Of a stretch of 8,040 bases of DNA, positions 1-7,908 are shown piece by piece; position 1 is the stretch's first letter; every line of letters begins with the position of its first letter. The notes beneath the pieces were generated by a model. It searched no databases, was not told the DNA's origin, and worked only from the letters and a program-made list of their open reading frames with translations. The stretch comes from Pseudomonadota bacterium (GTDB lineage Bacteria; Pseudomonadota; Gammaproteobacteria; Xanthomonadales; Xanthomonadaceae): the NCBI GenBank assembly GCA_023391775.1, contig JAEWAG010000265.1, positions 1 to 8,040 on the forward strand, written 5' to 3'. The position numbers and the translations under genes were made by a program.

Positions 1-2880
1 GTTGCGGCCGGAGGCCTTGGCCCGGTAAAGCGCCGTGTCGGCCGCGCGCAGCAGGTCGTCGGTGCGCCCACCCCGGGCGGGGCGGATCGCGGCCGCGCCG
101 ACGCTGACGGTGATCGTGTCACCCACGCTGGAGGCCCGGTGCGGAAGGCCGCACGCGCGGATCTCGGCAACCATGCGCCAGGCCATTTCCAGCGCATCGT
201 CGGCGTCGCAGTCTGGCAGCAGCACGGCGAATTCCTCGCCGCCGTAGCGCGCGGTGAGGTCGCCGCCGCTGCGGGTGACCCCCGCCAGGCGCGCGGCCAC
301 GGTCGCCAGCGCGGCGTCGCCGCCGAGGTGGCCGTAGCTGTCGTTGTAGGCCTTGAAGTCGTCCACATCGACCAGCAGCACCGCCAGCGGCGCATCGCGC
401 CGGGCATGGTCGGCCCAGGCCAGCTGCAGGCGCCGGTTGAACTCGCCGCGGTTGGCGATGCCGGTGAGGGCATCACTGGAGGCGATGCGCTGCAGGCGCG
501 TGTTGGCCTCGCGCAGGGCATCGGTGTGCTGGGCCACCTCGCGGGTCAGCTGCTGTTCGCGGGCATGGGCGGCGCGCAGTCGGACGCGCACGGCCAGCAG
601 CACCAGCCCGGCCAGCGCCAGCACTGCCAGGCCGCGCAGCCACCAGGTCTGGTGCCAGCGCGGCAGCAGGGTGAAGTGCACGCGGCTGCCCTCGTTGTTC
701 CACACGCCGTCGTTGTTGCTGGCCACCACGCGGAATACGTAATCGCCCGGCGGCAGGTTGGTGTAGTGCGCGGTCCGGGTGTTGCCGGCCTCGGTCCAGC
801 CGCGGTCGAAGCCCTGCAGGCGGTAGCGGTATTGCACCGCCGAAGGGGCGACATAGCTCATTGCCGCGAAGTGCAGCTCCAGGCGGTCGATGTCCGGGCC
901 CAGCCGGCCCGGGGAGACCGGATCCACTTCGACGCCGTCGACCAGCAGCCGTTCCACCGCCACCGGGGGCGGCTGCGGATTGCCATGCATGCGCCACGGG
1001 TCGACCACCACCACGCCCTTGGCGGTGCCGAACCACATGCGCCCATCGGCCGTGCGCCCGGCGGGCGTCTGCGAGGCGCCATTGCCCTGGGCGTTGAGCA
1101 TGCCGTCGGCGGCGCCGTACCAGCGCAGGCGGATGGACCCGACCTCGCCACGGTCCAGCGCGTCGATGTCGGCCACGGCGATGCGCCCGATGCCGCGGTT
1201 GGAGCTGAACCAGAAGTGGCCCTGGCCATCGTCCAGCAATGCGAACACCGCATCGCCGTGGAAGCCTGCACGCTCGCCGTAGCGGGTCACCACGCCATCG
1301 CGGATGCGCACGATACCGGTACTGGTGCCGAGCCACATGCCACCCTGGGCGTCGCGGTGGACGGCGAACACGCTGGTGCCGGGCAGGCCATCGGTGCCGC
1401 AGCGGTCCAGTACGCCCTCATGCAGGCAGCGCAGGCCGCTGCGCAGGCCGATCCACAGCCGGCCGCCGGGATCCTCGTACAGGGCGCGCGTGTCATCGCC
1501 GCGGGTCTGCTGCAGAACGTGAACCTGGTCGCCGTCGATCCGCGCCACGCCCTGCAGGGTGCCGGTCCACATGCCACCGGCACGCGCCGGGGCGAACGCG
1601 AACACGATGGTCCCGGGCATGCCCTGGTCCAGATGGAAATGGCGGGCCTTGCCACCGCGGTCGAAGCGCACCACGCCCTCGGTGCCGCCCACCCACAGCT
1701 GGCCTCGCGCGTCGCTGAGGATGGCGCGGACCAGCTGGCTGGGCAGCTGCTGGTTGTACGCCTCGGCCGGCTCCAGCAACGGCTCGCGGTAGCGCGCCAG
1801 GCCGCCGCCATCGGTGCCGATCCAGAGCGTGCCGTCGGCGGCGGCGTGCACGGCACGCACCGCGTTCGACTTCAGGTTGCCGGTCACGGTGACCAGCTTG
1901 GACTGGCTCAACCGGTGCACGCCGCTGGAGGTGGTGCCGATCCAGAGGCTGCCTTCGCGATCCTCGAGCATCGAGCGCACGGTCTCGCCCTGCAGTCCCT
2001 CCAGGGTGTTGTCGCAGGCAAAATCATCGGCGGCCAGGCGGCACAGGCCTCCATCGAGCGGGGCGAACCAGACTGCGCCCTGGCGGTCGCCGTAGAGCGT
2101 GTAGATGCGGCTGTCATCCAGCGCGGCCAGGCGCCGGTCACGGTGGAAGCGGCCGCCACGGAAGAAGGCCGGGCCGTTCTGGGTGCCCACCCAGGTGGTG
2201 CCGGCGGCATCCACCGAGAGGCTGTAGACCGCGTTGCTGGGCAGGCCGTCGCGCTCCTCGTACAGGCGGGTGCGTCCGTCCTGCCAGTGCACCACGCCCA
2301 CCCCGTCGGCGGCGATCCACACGCTGCCGGCGCGGTCGGCGACGATGGCGCGGTAGAAGCCGCGCGGCGGGAAGCCGTCGCGGTCGCCGAGCATCCGCGG
2401 CTGGCCGTCGACCATGCGCACGACCCCGGCGTTGGTGGTCAGCCACCAGGCGCCGCTGCTGTCGGCCACGATCCCGAACACGCTGTCGCTGCCCTCGGGC
2501 AACGGTACCTGGCGCAGCTCGCGGCCGCGCCGGTGGTACAGCCCGCCATTGAGGGTTCCCACCCACAGCCCGTCGGCGCCATCGGCGGCCACGGCGGTGA
2601 TCGCCGAGCTGGCCAGCACCGGCGCATTGCGCGGCTCGATGGTGTCGAAGCCCGCCCCGCTGTGGCGCACCAGGCCGGCGTAGGTGGAAAGCCAGATCGC
2701 GCCGTCGGCGTGCTGGGCCAGGCTCAGCACCGTGCCCTGCGGCAGCTGGTTCTCGTACCAGACATGGTGGAACTGGCCGATCGGCCGGTCCGGATCCAGC
2801 GCCAGGGCACTGCCAGTGGCGAAGAACGAGAAAATGGCGCACAGCGCCATCACGCGGAGGCGCTTGGCCTCACGCAGCAT
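1..2880 (-). CDS. Two-component-regulator-propeller sensor diguanylate cyclase (3' end cut by window edge)
   Basis: The 960 visible codons have no internal stop. The ATG at 2880 is chosen because an in-frame TGA lies six codons upstream and it begins a signal peptide: basic residues 1-9, hydrophobic 10-22, likely cleavage after A27. Residues ~55-630 carry 14 repeats of the G-x-(L/I/M)-W-x-G-T type (first at W63, last at W616), enough for two seven-bladed propellers. A Y_Y_Y domain follows (~643-733, with YRYRLQGFD at 684-692), then one transmembrane helix (~746-766), a short linker helix, and a GGDEF domain from ~800. That domain has D838/D840, FKAYND (842-847) and an intact GGEEF at 880-884, so it should make cyclic di-GMP from two GTP. 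The expected inhibitory RxxD is replaced: R870 is one residue too far from D874. Only the extreme C-terminus is missing after residue 960. The propellers would be periplasmic and the cyclase cytoplasmic. The ligand is unknown. Confidence 0.95.
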   Translation of the reverse strand, partial: MLREAKRLRVMALCAIFSFFATGSALALDPDRPIGQFHHVWYENQLPQGTVLSLAQHADGAIWLSTYAGLVRHSGAGFDTIEPRNAPVLASSAITAVAADGADGLWVGTLNGGLYHRRGRELRQVPLPEGSDSVFGIVADSSGAWWLTTNAGVVRMVDGQPRMLGDRDGFPPRGFYRAIVADRAGSVWIAADGVGVVHWQDGRTRLYEERDGLPSNAVYSLSVDAAGTTWVGTQNGPAFFRGGRFHRDRRLAALDDSRIYTLYGDRQGAVWFAPLDGGLCRLAADDFACDNTLEGLQGETVRSMLEDREGSLWIGTTSSGVHRLSQSKLVTVTGNLKSNAVRAVHAAADGTLWIGTDGGGLARYREPLLEPAEAYNQQLPSQLVRAILSDARGQLWVGGTEGVVRFDRGGKARHFHLDQGMPGTIVFAFAPARAGGMWTGTLQGVARIDGDQVHVLQQTRGDDTRALYEDPGGRLWIGLRSGLRCLHEGVLDRCGTDGLPGTSVFAVHRDAQGGMWLGTSTGIVRIRDGVVTRYGERAGFHGDAVFALLDDGQGHFWFSSNRGIGRIAVADIDALDRGEVGSIRLRWYGAADGMLNAQGNGASQTPAGRTADGRMWFGTAKGVVVVDPWRMHGNPQPPPVAVERLLVDGVEVDPVSPGRLGPDIDRLELHFAAMSYVAPSAVQYRYRLQGFDRGWTEAGNTRTAHYTNLPPGDYVFRVVASNNDGVWNNEGSRVHFTLLPRWHQTWWLRGLAVLALAGLVLLAVRVRLRAAHAREQQLTREVAQHTDALREANTRLQRIASSDALTGIANRGEFNRRLQLAWADHARRDAPLAVLLVDVDDFKAYNDSYGHLGGDAALATVAARLAGVTRSGGDLTARYGGEEFAVLLPDCDADDALEMAWRMVAEIRACGLPHRASSVGDTITVSVGAAAIRPARGGRTDDLLRAADTALYRAKASGRN

Positions 2881-2975
2881 GCGGTGTTCCAGACATCAGC
2901 CCCCCTGACCGATTGCGCCCACATGGTAGCAAGCGCGGCGGGCCCGGGGAGGGTGCGACCTCGCCGGAGCCTGGC

Positions 2976-3455
2976 TCAGCCGCGTACCGCGGCCTCGATC
3001 GCGGCCACGTCGATCCTGCCCATCCGCATCATCGCCTCGAATGCGCGCCGCGCCACTGCGCGGTCCGGGTGGGCGAGGGCATCGGTCAGCACCCGCGGGG
3101 TGATCTGCCAGTTCACGCCCCAGCGGTCCTTGCACCATCCGCACGCGCTCTGGCGCCCGCCGTTGCCGACGATCGCGTCCCAGAGCCGGTCGGTTTCGGC
3201 CTGGTCATCGGTCGCGACCTGGAAGGAGAAGGCCTCGGTCTGCGGGAACGCGGGGCCGCCGTTGAGCCCCAGGCAGGCAATGCCGATCACGCTGAACTCG
3301 ACGGTGAGCACATCGCCGGCGCTGCCGGACGGGTAGTCCGCAGGCGCATGGTGCACGGCGCGCACCTGGCTGTCGGGGAAGGTCTGCGCGTAGAAGGTGG
3401 CCGCTTCCAGCGCGGTGCCGTCGAACCACAGGCAGACGGTGTTCTTCGGAGCCAT
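2976..3455 (-). CDS. VOC/PhnB-like family protein (3-demethylubiquinone-9 3-methyltransferase domain type)
   Basis: This encodes 159 residues, the usual length for the PhnB-like branch of the glyoxalase/bleomycin-resistance (VOC) fold. Matching family features are the N-terminal CLWFDGTALEAATFYAQTFP (residues 8-27), LTVEF (50-54), LNGGPAF (64-70), FSFQV (76-80), CGWCKDRWGVNWQITP (105-120) and a C-terminal helix with AMMRMGRIDVAAIE (141-154). The ATG at 3455 is preferred over an upstream in-frame start because homologues begin at this motif and a GAGG ribosome site lies just upstream. Members are often annotated as methyltransferases from a domain name, but VOC proteins of this type lack a methyltransferase fold and their activity is mostly unproven. 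No signal peptide is seen, so it is probably cytoplasmic. It lies 95 bases upstream of the cyclase gene on the same strand and is divergent from the SDR gene. Confidence 0.9.
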   Translation of the reverse strand: MAPKNTVCLWFDGTALEAATFYAQTFPDSQVRAVHHAPADYPSGSAGDVLTVEFSVIGIACLGLNGGPAFPQTEAFSFQVATDDQAETDRLWDAIVGNGGRQSACGWCKDRWGVNWQITPRVLTDALAHPDRAVARRAFEAMMRMGRIDVAAIEAAVRG

Positions 3456-3668
3456 GGCGGGCCTCGGGTCGGGATGGACTGGAGCGATGCGCGGGGGCTG
3501 CGGGGAACGGGTGGCGCGCCGGCGCGACGATGTTCCCACCACTGGAAACCCGGCGTGTGAGGGCCGCGGCCACCCGGACGGGAGCCGGCGGCGGGCTTCG
3601 GGTACCGTGTGCGCCTTGGCCGATGCGCATCTGTTGCCGGCCATCCCTACCGTGCACAGGAGACGATC
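3456..3668. other. Divergent intergenic region between the VOC and SDR genes
   Basis: These 213 bases must hold promoters for both divergent genes unless the SDR gene is leaderless or read from elsewhere. I see no good -35/-10 pair on either strand. The main structure is a perfect six-base inverted repeat, GGGAAC at 3503-3508 and GTTCCC at 3532-3537, flanking the palindrome GGCGCGCC. It could be an operator or chance in GC-rich DNA. Confidence 0.4.
3658..3663 (+). promoter_or_regulatory. Ribosome binding site that decides the SDR TTG start
   Basis: AGGAGA lies five bases before the TTG at 3669. It is the clearest Shine-Dalgarno match near this gene and is the main reason for preferring TTG over the upstream in-frame ATG at 3609. 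Confidence 0.75.
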
Positions 3669-4448
3669 TTGAACACAGCCATTGCCGACCTTTCCCCGCA
3701 CGTGGTCCTGGTCACCGGCGGGGCCCGCGGCCTGGGCGCCGCGATCAGCCGGGCCTTCCTGGGGCACGGCGCACGGGTGCTGGTGAACTACCACCACAGC
3801 CGCGATGCGGCGCTGGCCCTGCAGGACGAGCTTGGGGCCGGTCAGGTACTGCCGGTGCAGGCCGATGTCACCGATCCGGCCGCGGTCGCGGCGATGGTGG
3901 CACAGGCGCAGGCGCACTTCGGGGCGCCGGTGACGGTGGTGGTCAACAATGCCCTGGTCGACTTCGCCTTCGACGGGGACGCCCGCCCGCAGGCGGGCGC
4001 GATCGGCTGGGAACGCTTCAACCGCCAGTTAGAAGGTGCGGTGCGCGGCGCCCTCAACACGGTGCAGGCCACCCTGCCGGGCATGCGCCAGGCCGGTGGC
4101 GGACGGGTGGTCAACATCGGCACCAACCTGTTCCAGAACCCGGTGGTGCCTTACCACGACTACACCGCGTCCAAGGCGGCGCTGCTGTCGCTGACCCGCA
4201 CCCTGGCCGCCGACCTTGGCCCGGATGGCATCACCGTCAACATGGTCTCCGGCGGCCTGCTGCGCACCACCGATGCCAGCGCCGCCACGCCGGAGGCGGT
4301 GTTCGACCTGATCGCGGCCGGCACGCCGTTGCGCCGGGTGACCACGCCGGCGGAGTTCGCCGACGCGGTGCTGTTCTTCGCCTCGCCGTGGTCGCGCGCG
4401 GTGACCGGGCAGAACCTGGTGGTGGACGGCGGCCTGGTCAAGGACTGA
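3669..4448 (+). CDS. Short-chain dehydrogenase/reductase (3-oxoacyl-ACP reductase-like), TTG start
   Basis: This encodes 259 residues, a classical SDR length. The start is taken as TTG at 3669 because AGGAGA (3658-3663) sits five bases before it. The ATG at 3609 in the same frame would add 20 residues of unlike sequence and has no such site. The Rossmann nucleotide motif TGGARGLG is at 16-23, NNA at 93-95, the active-site YTASK at 165-169 (Y165, K169) and the C-terminal GQNLVVDGG at 247-255. It should catalyse NAD(P)H-linked carbonyl reduction or alcohol oxidation; the substrate cannot be read from the sequence. The residue 13 before the catalytic Tyr, normally Ser, is Thr (T152), and NNAG is NNAL. 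Both may mark a subfamily. The gene is divergent from the VOC gene and converges on the sugar dehydrogenase gene, so it appears to be transcribed alone. It is probably cytoplasmic. Confidence 0.93.
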   Translation: MNTAIADLSPHVVLVTGGARGLGAAISRAFLGHGARVLVNYHHSRDAALALQDELGAGQVLPVQADVTDPAAVAAMVAQAQAHFGAPVTVVVNNALVDFAFDGDARPQAGAIGWERFNRQLEGAVRGALNTVQATLPGMRQAGGGRVVNIGTNLFQNPVVPYHDYTASKAALLSLTRTLAADLGPDGITVNMVSGGLLRTTDASAATPEAVFDLIAAGTPLRRVTTPAEFADAVLFFASPWSRAVTGQNLVVDGGLVKD

Positions 4449-4470
4449 GGCCGGCCTGTCTCAGCCGGCC
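4449..4470. terminator. Hairpin between convergent SDR and sugar dehydrogenase genes, possible bidirectional terminator
   Basis: GGCCGGC (4449-4455) pairs perfectly with GCCGGCC (4464-4470) around an eight-base loop. The stem begins immediately after the SDR stop codon, and the loop contains the sugar dehydrogenase stop codon (4461-4463). A symmetrical seven-G/C-pair stem between converging genes suits termination in both directions. There is no T-run on either side, so intrinsic termination is uncertain. Confidence 0.5.
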
Positions 4471-5621
4471 GGATCCAGGCGCAGCAGCCAGCCCTTGCCG
4501 TCGCGCATGCCGTCTTCCAGCAGCCACACCGCGCCGTCGGGGCCCTGTTCCACCTCGCGGATGCGCCGGCCCATGTCGAAGCGTTCGGCCTCCCGCGCGG
4601 TGGTGCCATCGAATGCCACGCGTATCAGCGCCTTCGACGACAGCCCGCCGATCAGGCCCGAGCCCTGCCAGGCCGGGAAGCGCGCACCGTCGTAGATGAC
4701 GAAGCCGGCCGGCGAGATCACCGGGTTCCAGGTCACTGCCGGCGCCCGGAATTCGGGGCGGGTGTCGTGGTCAGGGATCGGTCGGCCGTCGTAGTGGTCG
4801 CCATTGGAGACCAGCGGGTAGCCGTAGTTGGCGCCGCGCTCGACCAGGTTGAGTTCGTCGCCGCCCTTGGGGCCCATCTCGTGCACCCAGAGCCGGCCCT
4901 GGCCGTCGAAGGCCAGGCCGAGCATGTTGCGGTGGCCCAGCGACCATACCTGGGCGGCGGTGCCGCCCTGGTCGGCGAACGGGTTGTCGGCCGGCACGCC
5001 GCCATCGTCTTCCAGGCGCACGATCTTGCCGAGGTTGCCACCCATGTCCTGGGCCGGGTCGAACTTCTGCCGCTCGCTGGAGGTGATCCACAGCTTGCCG
5101 TCGCGATCAAAAGCGATGCGCTGGCCGAAATGACCCTGTCCGCCAACCTTGGGCTGCTGGCGCCAGATCACCTGCAGCTGCTCCAGGCGGCCGCCATCGC
5201 CCTGCGTGACCAGGCGCGCACGCGCAACCGCCGCGCCGGCCGTGCCCGCGTCCCCGGGCTCGCTGTAGCTGAGGTAGACCAGGCCGTTGTCGGCGAACCG
5301 GGGATGAAGCACCACGTCGCCCAGGCCGCCCTGGCCGCCGTGCGCCACCGCCGGCACGCCTTCCACCTCGCCGGTCGTGCCGCTGGCCGGATCAAACAGG
5401 CGCAGGCTGCCGGCCATCTCGGTCACCAGCAGGCGGCCGTCGGGCAGGAAGGTCATCGCCCATGGCGCCTCGAAACGCGCCACTTCGGCGACGGTGAACG
5501 CCTGCCCCGTGGCAGGGGTCGCGGCGGCAGTGGCCGGGCCGGCCTGGGCGGCGAGCGGGACGGTGGCAAGGGCCAGGCCGATACCTGCGGCCACGGCCAG
5601 GGACAAGCGGGTCAGGTTCAT
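4461..5621 (-). CDS. Secreted PQQ-dependent aldose sugar dehydrogenase (YliI/soluble GDH family)
   Basis: This encodes 386 residues. A Sec signal peptide (hydrophobic core ~7-25, likely cleavage after AQA at 25-27) sends it to the periplasm. The mature part is a six-bladed propeller of the glucose/sorbosone dehydrogenase family. Recognisable blocks are [15 protein letters not shown] (54-68), [12 protein letters not shown] (96-107), [13 protein letters not shown] (163-175), [18 protein letters not shown] (198-215), GHRN (229-232), [12 protein letters not shown] (247-258), NYGYP (265-269) and [13 protein letters not shown] (358-370). By alignment to soluble glucose dehydrogenase, H164 is the likely catalytic base and R231 contacts PQQ. 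The position of the active-site Asp is held by E183. Family members oxidise the C1 hydroxyl of aldoses to lactones with PQQ and calcium. A strong ribosome site (GAGGGAGA) lies just before the ATG at 5621. No PQQ synthesis genes are in the window. Confidence 0.92.
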   Translation of the reverse strand: MNLTRLSLAVAAGIGLALATVPLAAQAGPATAAATPATGQAFTVAEVARFEAPWAMTFLPDGRLLVTEMAGSLRLFDPASGTTGEVEGVPAVAHGGQGGLGDVVLHPRFADNGLVYLSYSEPGDAGTAGAAVARARLVTQGDGGRLEQLQVIWRQQPKVGGQGHFGQRIAFDRDGKLWITSSERQKFDPAQDMGGNLGKIVRLEDDGGVPADNPFADQGGTAAQVWSLGHRNMLGLAFDGQGRLWVHEMGPKGGDELNLVERGANYGYPLVSNGDHYDGRPIPDHDTRPEFRAPAVTWNPVISPAGFVIYDGARFPAWQGSGLIGGLSSKALIRVAFDGTTAREAERFDMGRRIREVEQGPDGAVWLLEDGMRDGKGWLLRLDPAG

Positions 5622-5661
5622 GGCGTTCTCCCTCGGGTAGATGCGCGGTCAGGCCCGCCAC

Positions 5662-5691
5662 GCTAGCGCGGCGCGGCGATGGAGGTGTCAA
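5662..5691 (-). promoter_or_regulatory. Probable sigma-70 promoter for the sugar dehydrogenase gene
   Basis: Reading the minus strand, a perfect TTGACA -35 box occupies 5691-5686. A poor -10 candidate (GCTAGC, 5667-5662) lies 18 bases further on, about 40 bases before the ATG at 5621. The -35 box is convincing, the -10 box weak. Confidence 0.4.
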
Positions 5692-5740
5692 CGGGCCGAT
5701 CGACCCAGGCGGGCAGGGCCGGGCGCAGGCGTGCAGTCGC

Positions 5741-5778
5741 TGCCGGATTGCGGGGGGAGCGGCCGGCGTTATCCGGCA
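5741..5778. repeat. Eight-base perfect inverted repeat
   Basis: TGCCGGAT (5741-5748) is the exact reverse complement of ATCCGGCA (5771-5778), with 22 bases between. The right arm also overlaps a tandem ATCCGGC pair (5771-5784). It could form a stem-loop or be a protein site. Function unknown. Confidence 0.5.
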
Positions 5779-5792
5779 TCCGGCGCGCCGCC

Positions 5793-5804
5793 GTACCGAG
5801 GTAC
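5793..5804. repeat. Short palindrome-like site GTACC-GA-GGTAC
   Basis: Two five-base arms, GTACC (5793-5797) and GGTAC (5800-5804), are separated by GA, with outer GCC and GGC nearby. The two-base gap favours a dimeric protein site or cruciform over an RNA hairpin. It is about 100 bases upstream of the TTGACA box. Confidence 0.35.
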
Positions 5805-5814
5805 GTGGCCAGGG

Positions 5815-5830
5815 CACCACGGCCATGGTG
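5815..5830. repeat. Small hairpin CACCA/TGGTG
   Basis: CACCA (5815-5819) and TGGTG (5826-5830) can pair around a six-base loop. It is a weak five-pair stem that may be chance. Confidence 0.25.
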
Positions 5831-5891
5831 GCTGCGCCTCGATCGGTGGCGTGGAGAAGATGCCTGGCTTGGCCCCATCCCGGCTCTGACA

Positions 5892-5935
5892 TGGCCGGCG
5901 GGGGCCACCCGGCCGAGGCAGTTGCGCCCGCCGGC
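5892..5935 (-). terminator. GC-rich stem-loops downstream of the ABC operon, possible terminator
   Basis: About 65 bases past the ATPase stop codon, GCCGGCGGG (5894-5902) pairs perfectly with CCCGCCGGC (5927-5935). An alternative tighter hairpin, TGGCC/GGCCA (5892-5896 with 5903-5907), shares its left arm and cannot form at the same time. No T-run follows on the minus strand, so this is a candidate 3'-end structure for the operon rather than a proven intrinsic terminator. Confidence 0.35.
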
Positions 5936-5999
5936 AGCCGGTCCTTGCCCGGGGCGACGTTGTCCGGGCGAGTTGGCGCGGCGGGTAGGCCGGCAGGAC

Positions 6000-6702
<703 letters not shown>

Positions 6703-6710
<8 letters not shown>

Positions 6711-7905
6711 GGCGGATGGCCTCCACCGGATCCAGCCGCGACGCGCGCCAGGCAGGCACCAGGGCCGCGCCCATGCCGGCCAGCGTGGCCAAGGCCATGG
6801 CCGCCGGCACCAGCGCCGGTGGCAGCACGATGGTGAACAGCTTCGGCCCGAAGCTGTTGAACGAGGCCGCCAGTGCCCAGCCGGCAAGCGCGCCCACCGC
6901 CGAGCCGACCAGGCCCAGCACCGCGCCCTGGACCAGGAACACCTGCAGCATCTGCCGCCGGCGCGTGCCCATGGCGCGCAGGATGCCAATCTCGCGGGTG
7001 CGCTGGGCCACGCTCACCGCCAGCACGCTGGCAATGCCCAGCGCCACCGAGATGGCAACGAAGAAGCTGATCATGTTGGTGGACATGCTCTGCGAGGTCA
7101 GCGCGTTCATCAGCTGGGCGTTGCTCTCCATCCAGCTCTCGGCCTTGAGCCGGGTCAGCCCGCGGATGCGCGCGGCCGCCTGGTCGGCGGCGAACACGTC
7201 CTCCACGGTCACATCGATGACGGTCACACCGCCGGGCAGGGCCAGCAGCGACTGCGCCTGCTTCAGGTCCACGTACACGTAGCGCGCGTCCAGTTCGCGC
7301 ACGCCCAGCTCGAAGATGCCGGCCACGTTGATCACCGCCTCGCGGCCATCGCCGGCATCCAGGCGCAGCTTGCCGCCGGTACGCAGGCCGAGGTCCTCGG
7401 CCAGCTGGCGCCCGACCACGCCGTTGCCGGAACCGACCTCGAGCCGGCCTTCGACCATGTTCTCCTGCAGCGGGATCACCCGCAGGTAGCGCTGCAGGTC
7501 GACGCCGACCAGCGCCACTGATTCGGCCGCATCACCGCGGCGCCCGAACGCCGGGCCCGAGACCACCGGCGACACCGCGGTGACCGCGGGCAGGCGCTCG
7601 ATCACATCGCGCACCTGCAGCCAGTTGTCGATCGGACGCAGCGACTGCGGCCGCGGGTCCTCCAGCACCAGCTGCACGGTGCCGGCCGGTGCCGGTGCGA
7701 TGCGGTTGACCTCACGCGGTGCTTCCACCCGCACGTGGGCCTGGGTGCCGAGCGTGCGCTCCACCAGGTTCTGCTGCAGCCCGGAGATCAGCGCGGTGAC
7801 GAACACGATCACCGACACGCCCACGGCGATGCCGAACAGGATCAGCAGCGACTGCGCCCGGCCCTGGCGCAGGAAGCGCATGGCGATGGTGGTCTCGATC
7901 CACAT
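6703..7905 (-). CDS. ABC transporter permease, FtsX/MacB/LolC-E type
   Basis: This encodes 400 residues with the standard layout of the type VII ABC (mechanotransmission) permeases. There is one transmembrane helix near the N-terminus (~19-41), a large periplasmic domain of MacB-PCD type (~45-270), and three helices at the C-terminus (~278-300, ~322-347 and ~361-384). The FtsX signature is clear: [19 protein letters not shown] (301-319) between the second and third helices, and [17 protein letters not shown] at the very end (384-400). Length and layout match LolC/LolE (about 400 residues) better than MacB, which carries its own ATPase. Only one permease gene is visible, so it may act as a homodimer. 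The ATG at 7905 follows the upstream stop codon by three bases (TGA-gcg-ATG) with no good Shine-Dalgarno site, so translation probably depends on the upstream gene. Confidence 0.95.
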
Positions 7906-7908
7906 CGC

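Larger units (their letters stand above)
5622..5999. other. Intergenic region with inverted repeats, no convincing gene
   Basis: These 378 bases separate the end of the ABC operon from the start of the sugar dehydrogenase gene, both on the minus strand. The open frames across it look like shadows: none has a ribosome site or a recognisable protein. It holds the promoter near 5662-5691 and several inverted repeats listed separately. No rRNA, tRNA, or T-run terminator is visible. A non-coding RNA cannot be excluded. Confidence 0.6.

Noticed and set aside
473..1336. 287-codon minus-strand frame inside the cyclase gene
   Set aside because: It is out of frame with the propeller/Y_Y_Y/GGDEF protein and gives an Arg/Ala/Gly-rich product typical of a GC-rich shadow frame.
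2881..2975. Promoter or terminator between the VOC and cyclase genes
   Set aside because: A TTGCTA-like -35 and a small GAGG/CCTC hairpin can be found, but there is no matching -10 box or T-run, so neither is strong enough to annotate.
139..3336. Very long open frame on the plus strand (1065 codons), antisense to the cyclase and VOC genes
   Set aside because: It is codon-aligned with the cyclase gene, so it stays open simply because that gene avoids TTA, CTA and TCA codons. Its product is His/Ala/Gly/Val-rich with no recognisable domain, while the minus strand encodes clear domains.
3456..3917. N-terminal extension of the VOC gene back into the SDR gene
   Set aside because: The frame is open upstream, but the extension does not resemble the family, crosses the SDR gene and is unnecessary: the ATG at 3455 has a GAGG site and begins the conserved fold.
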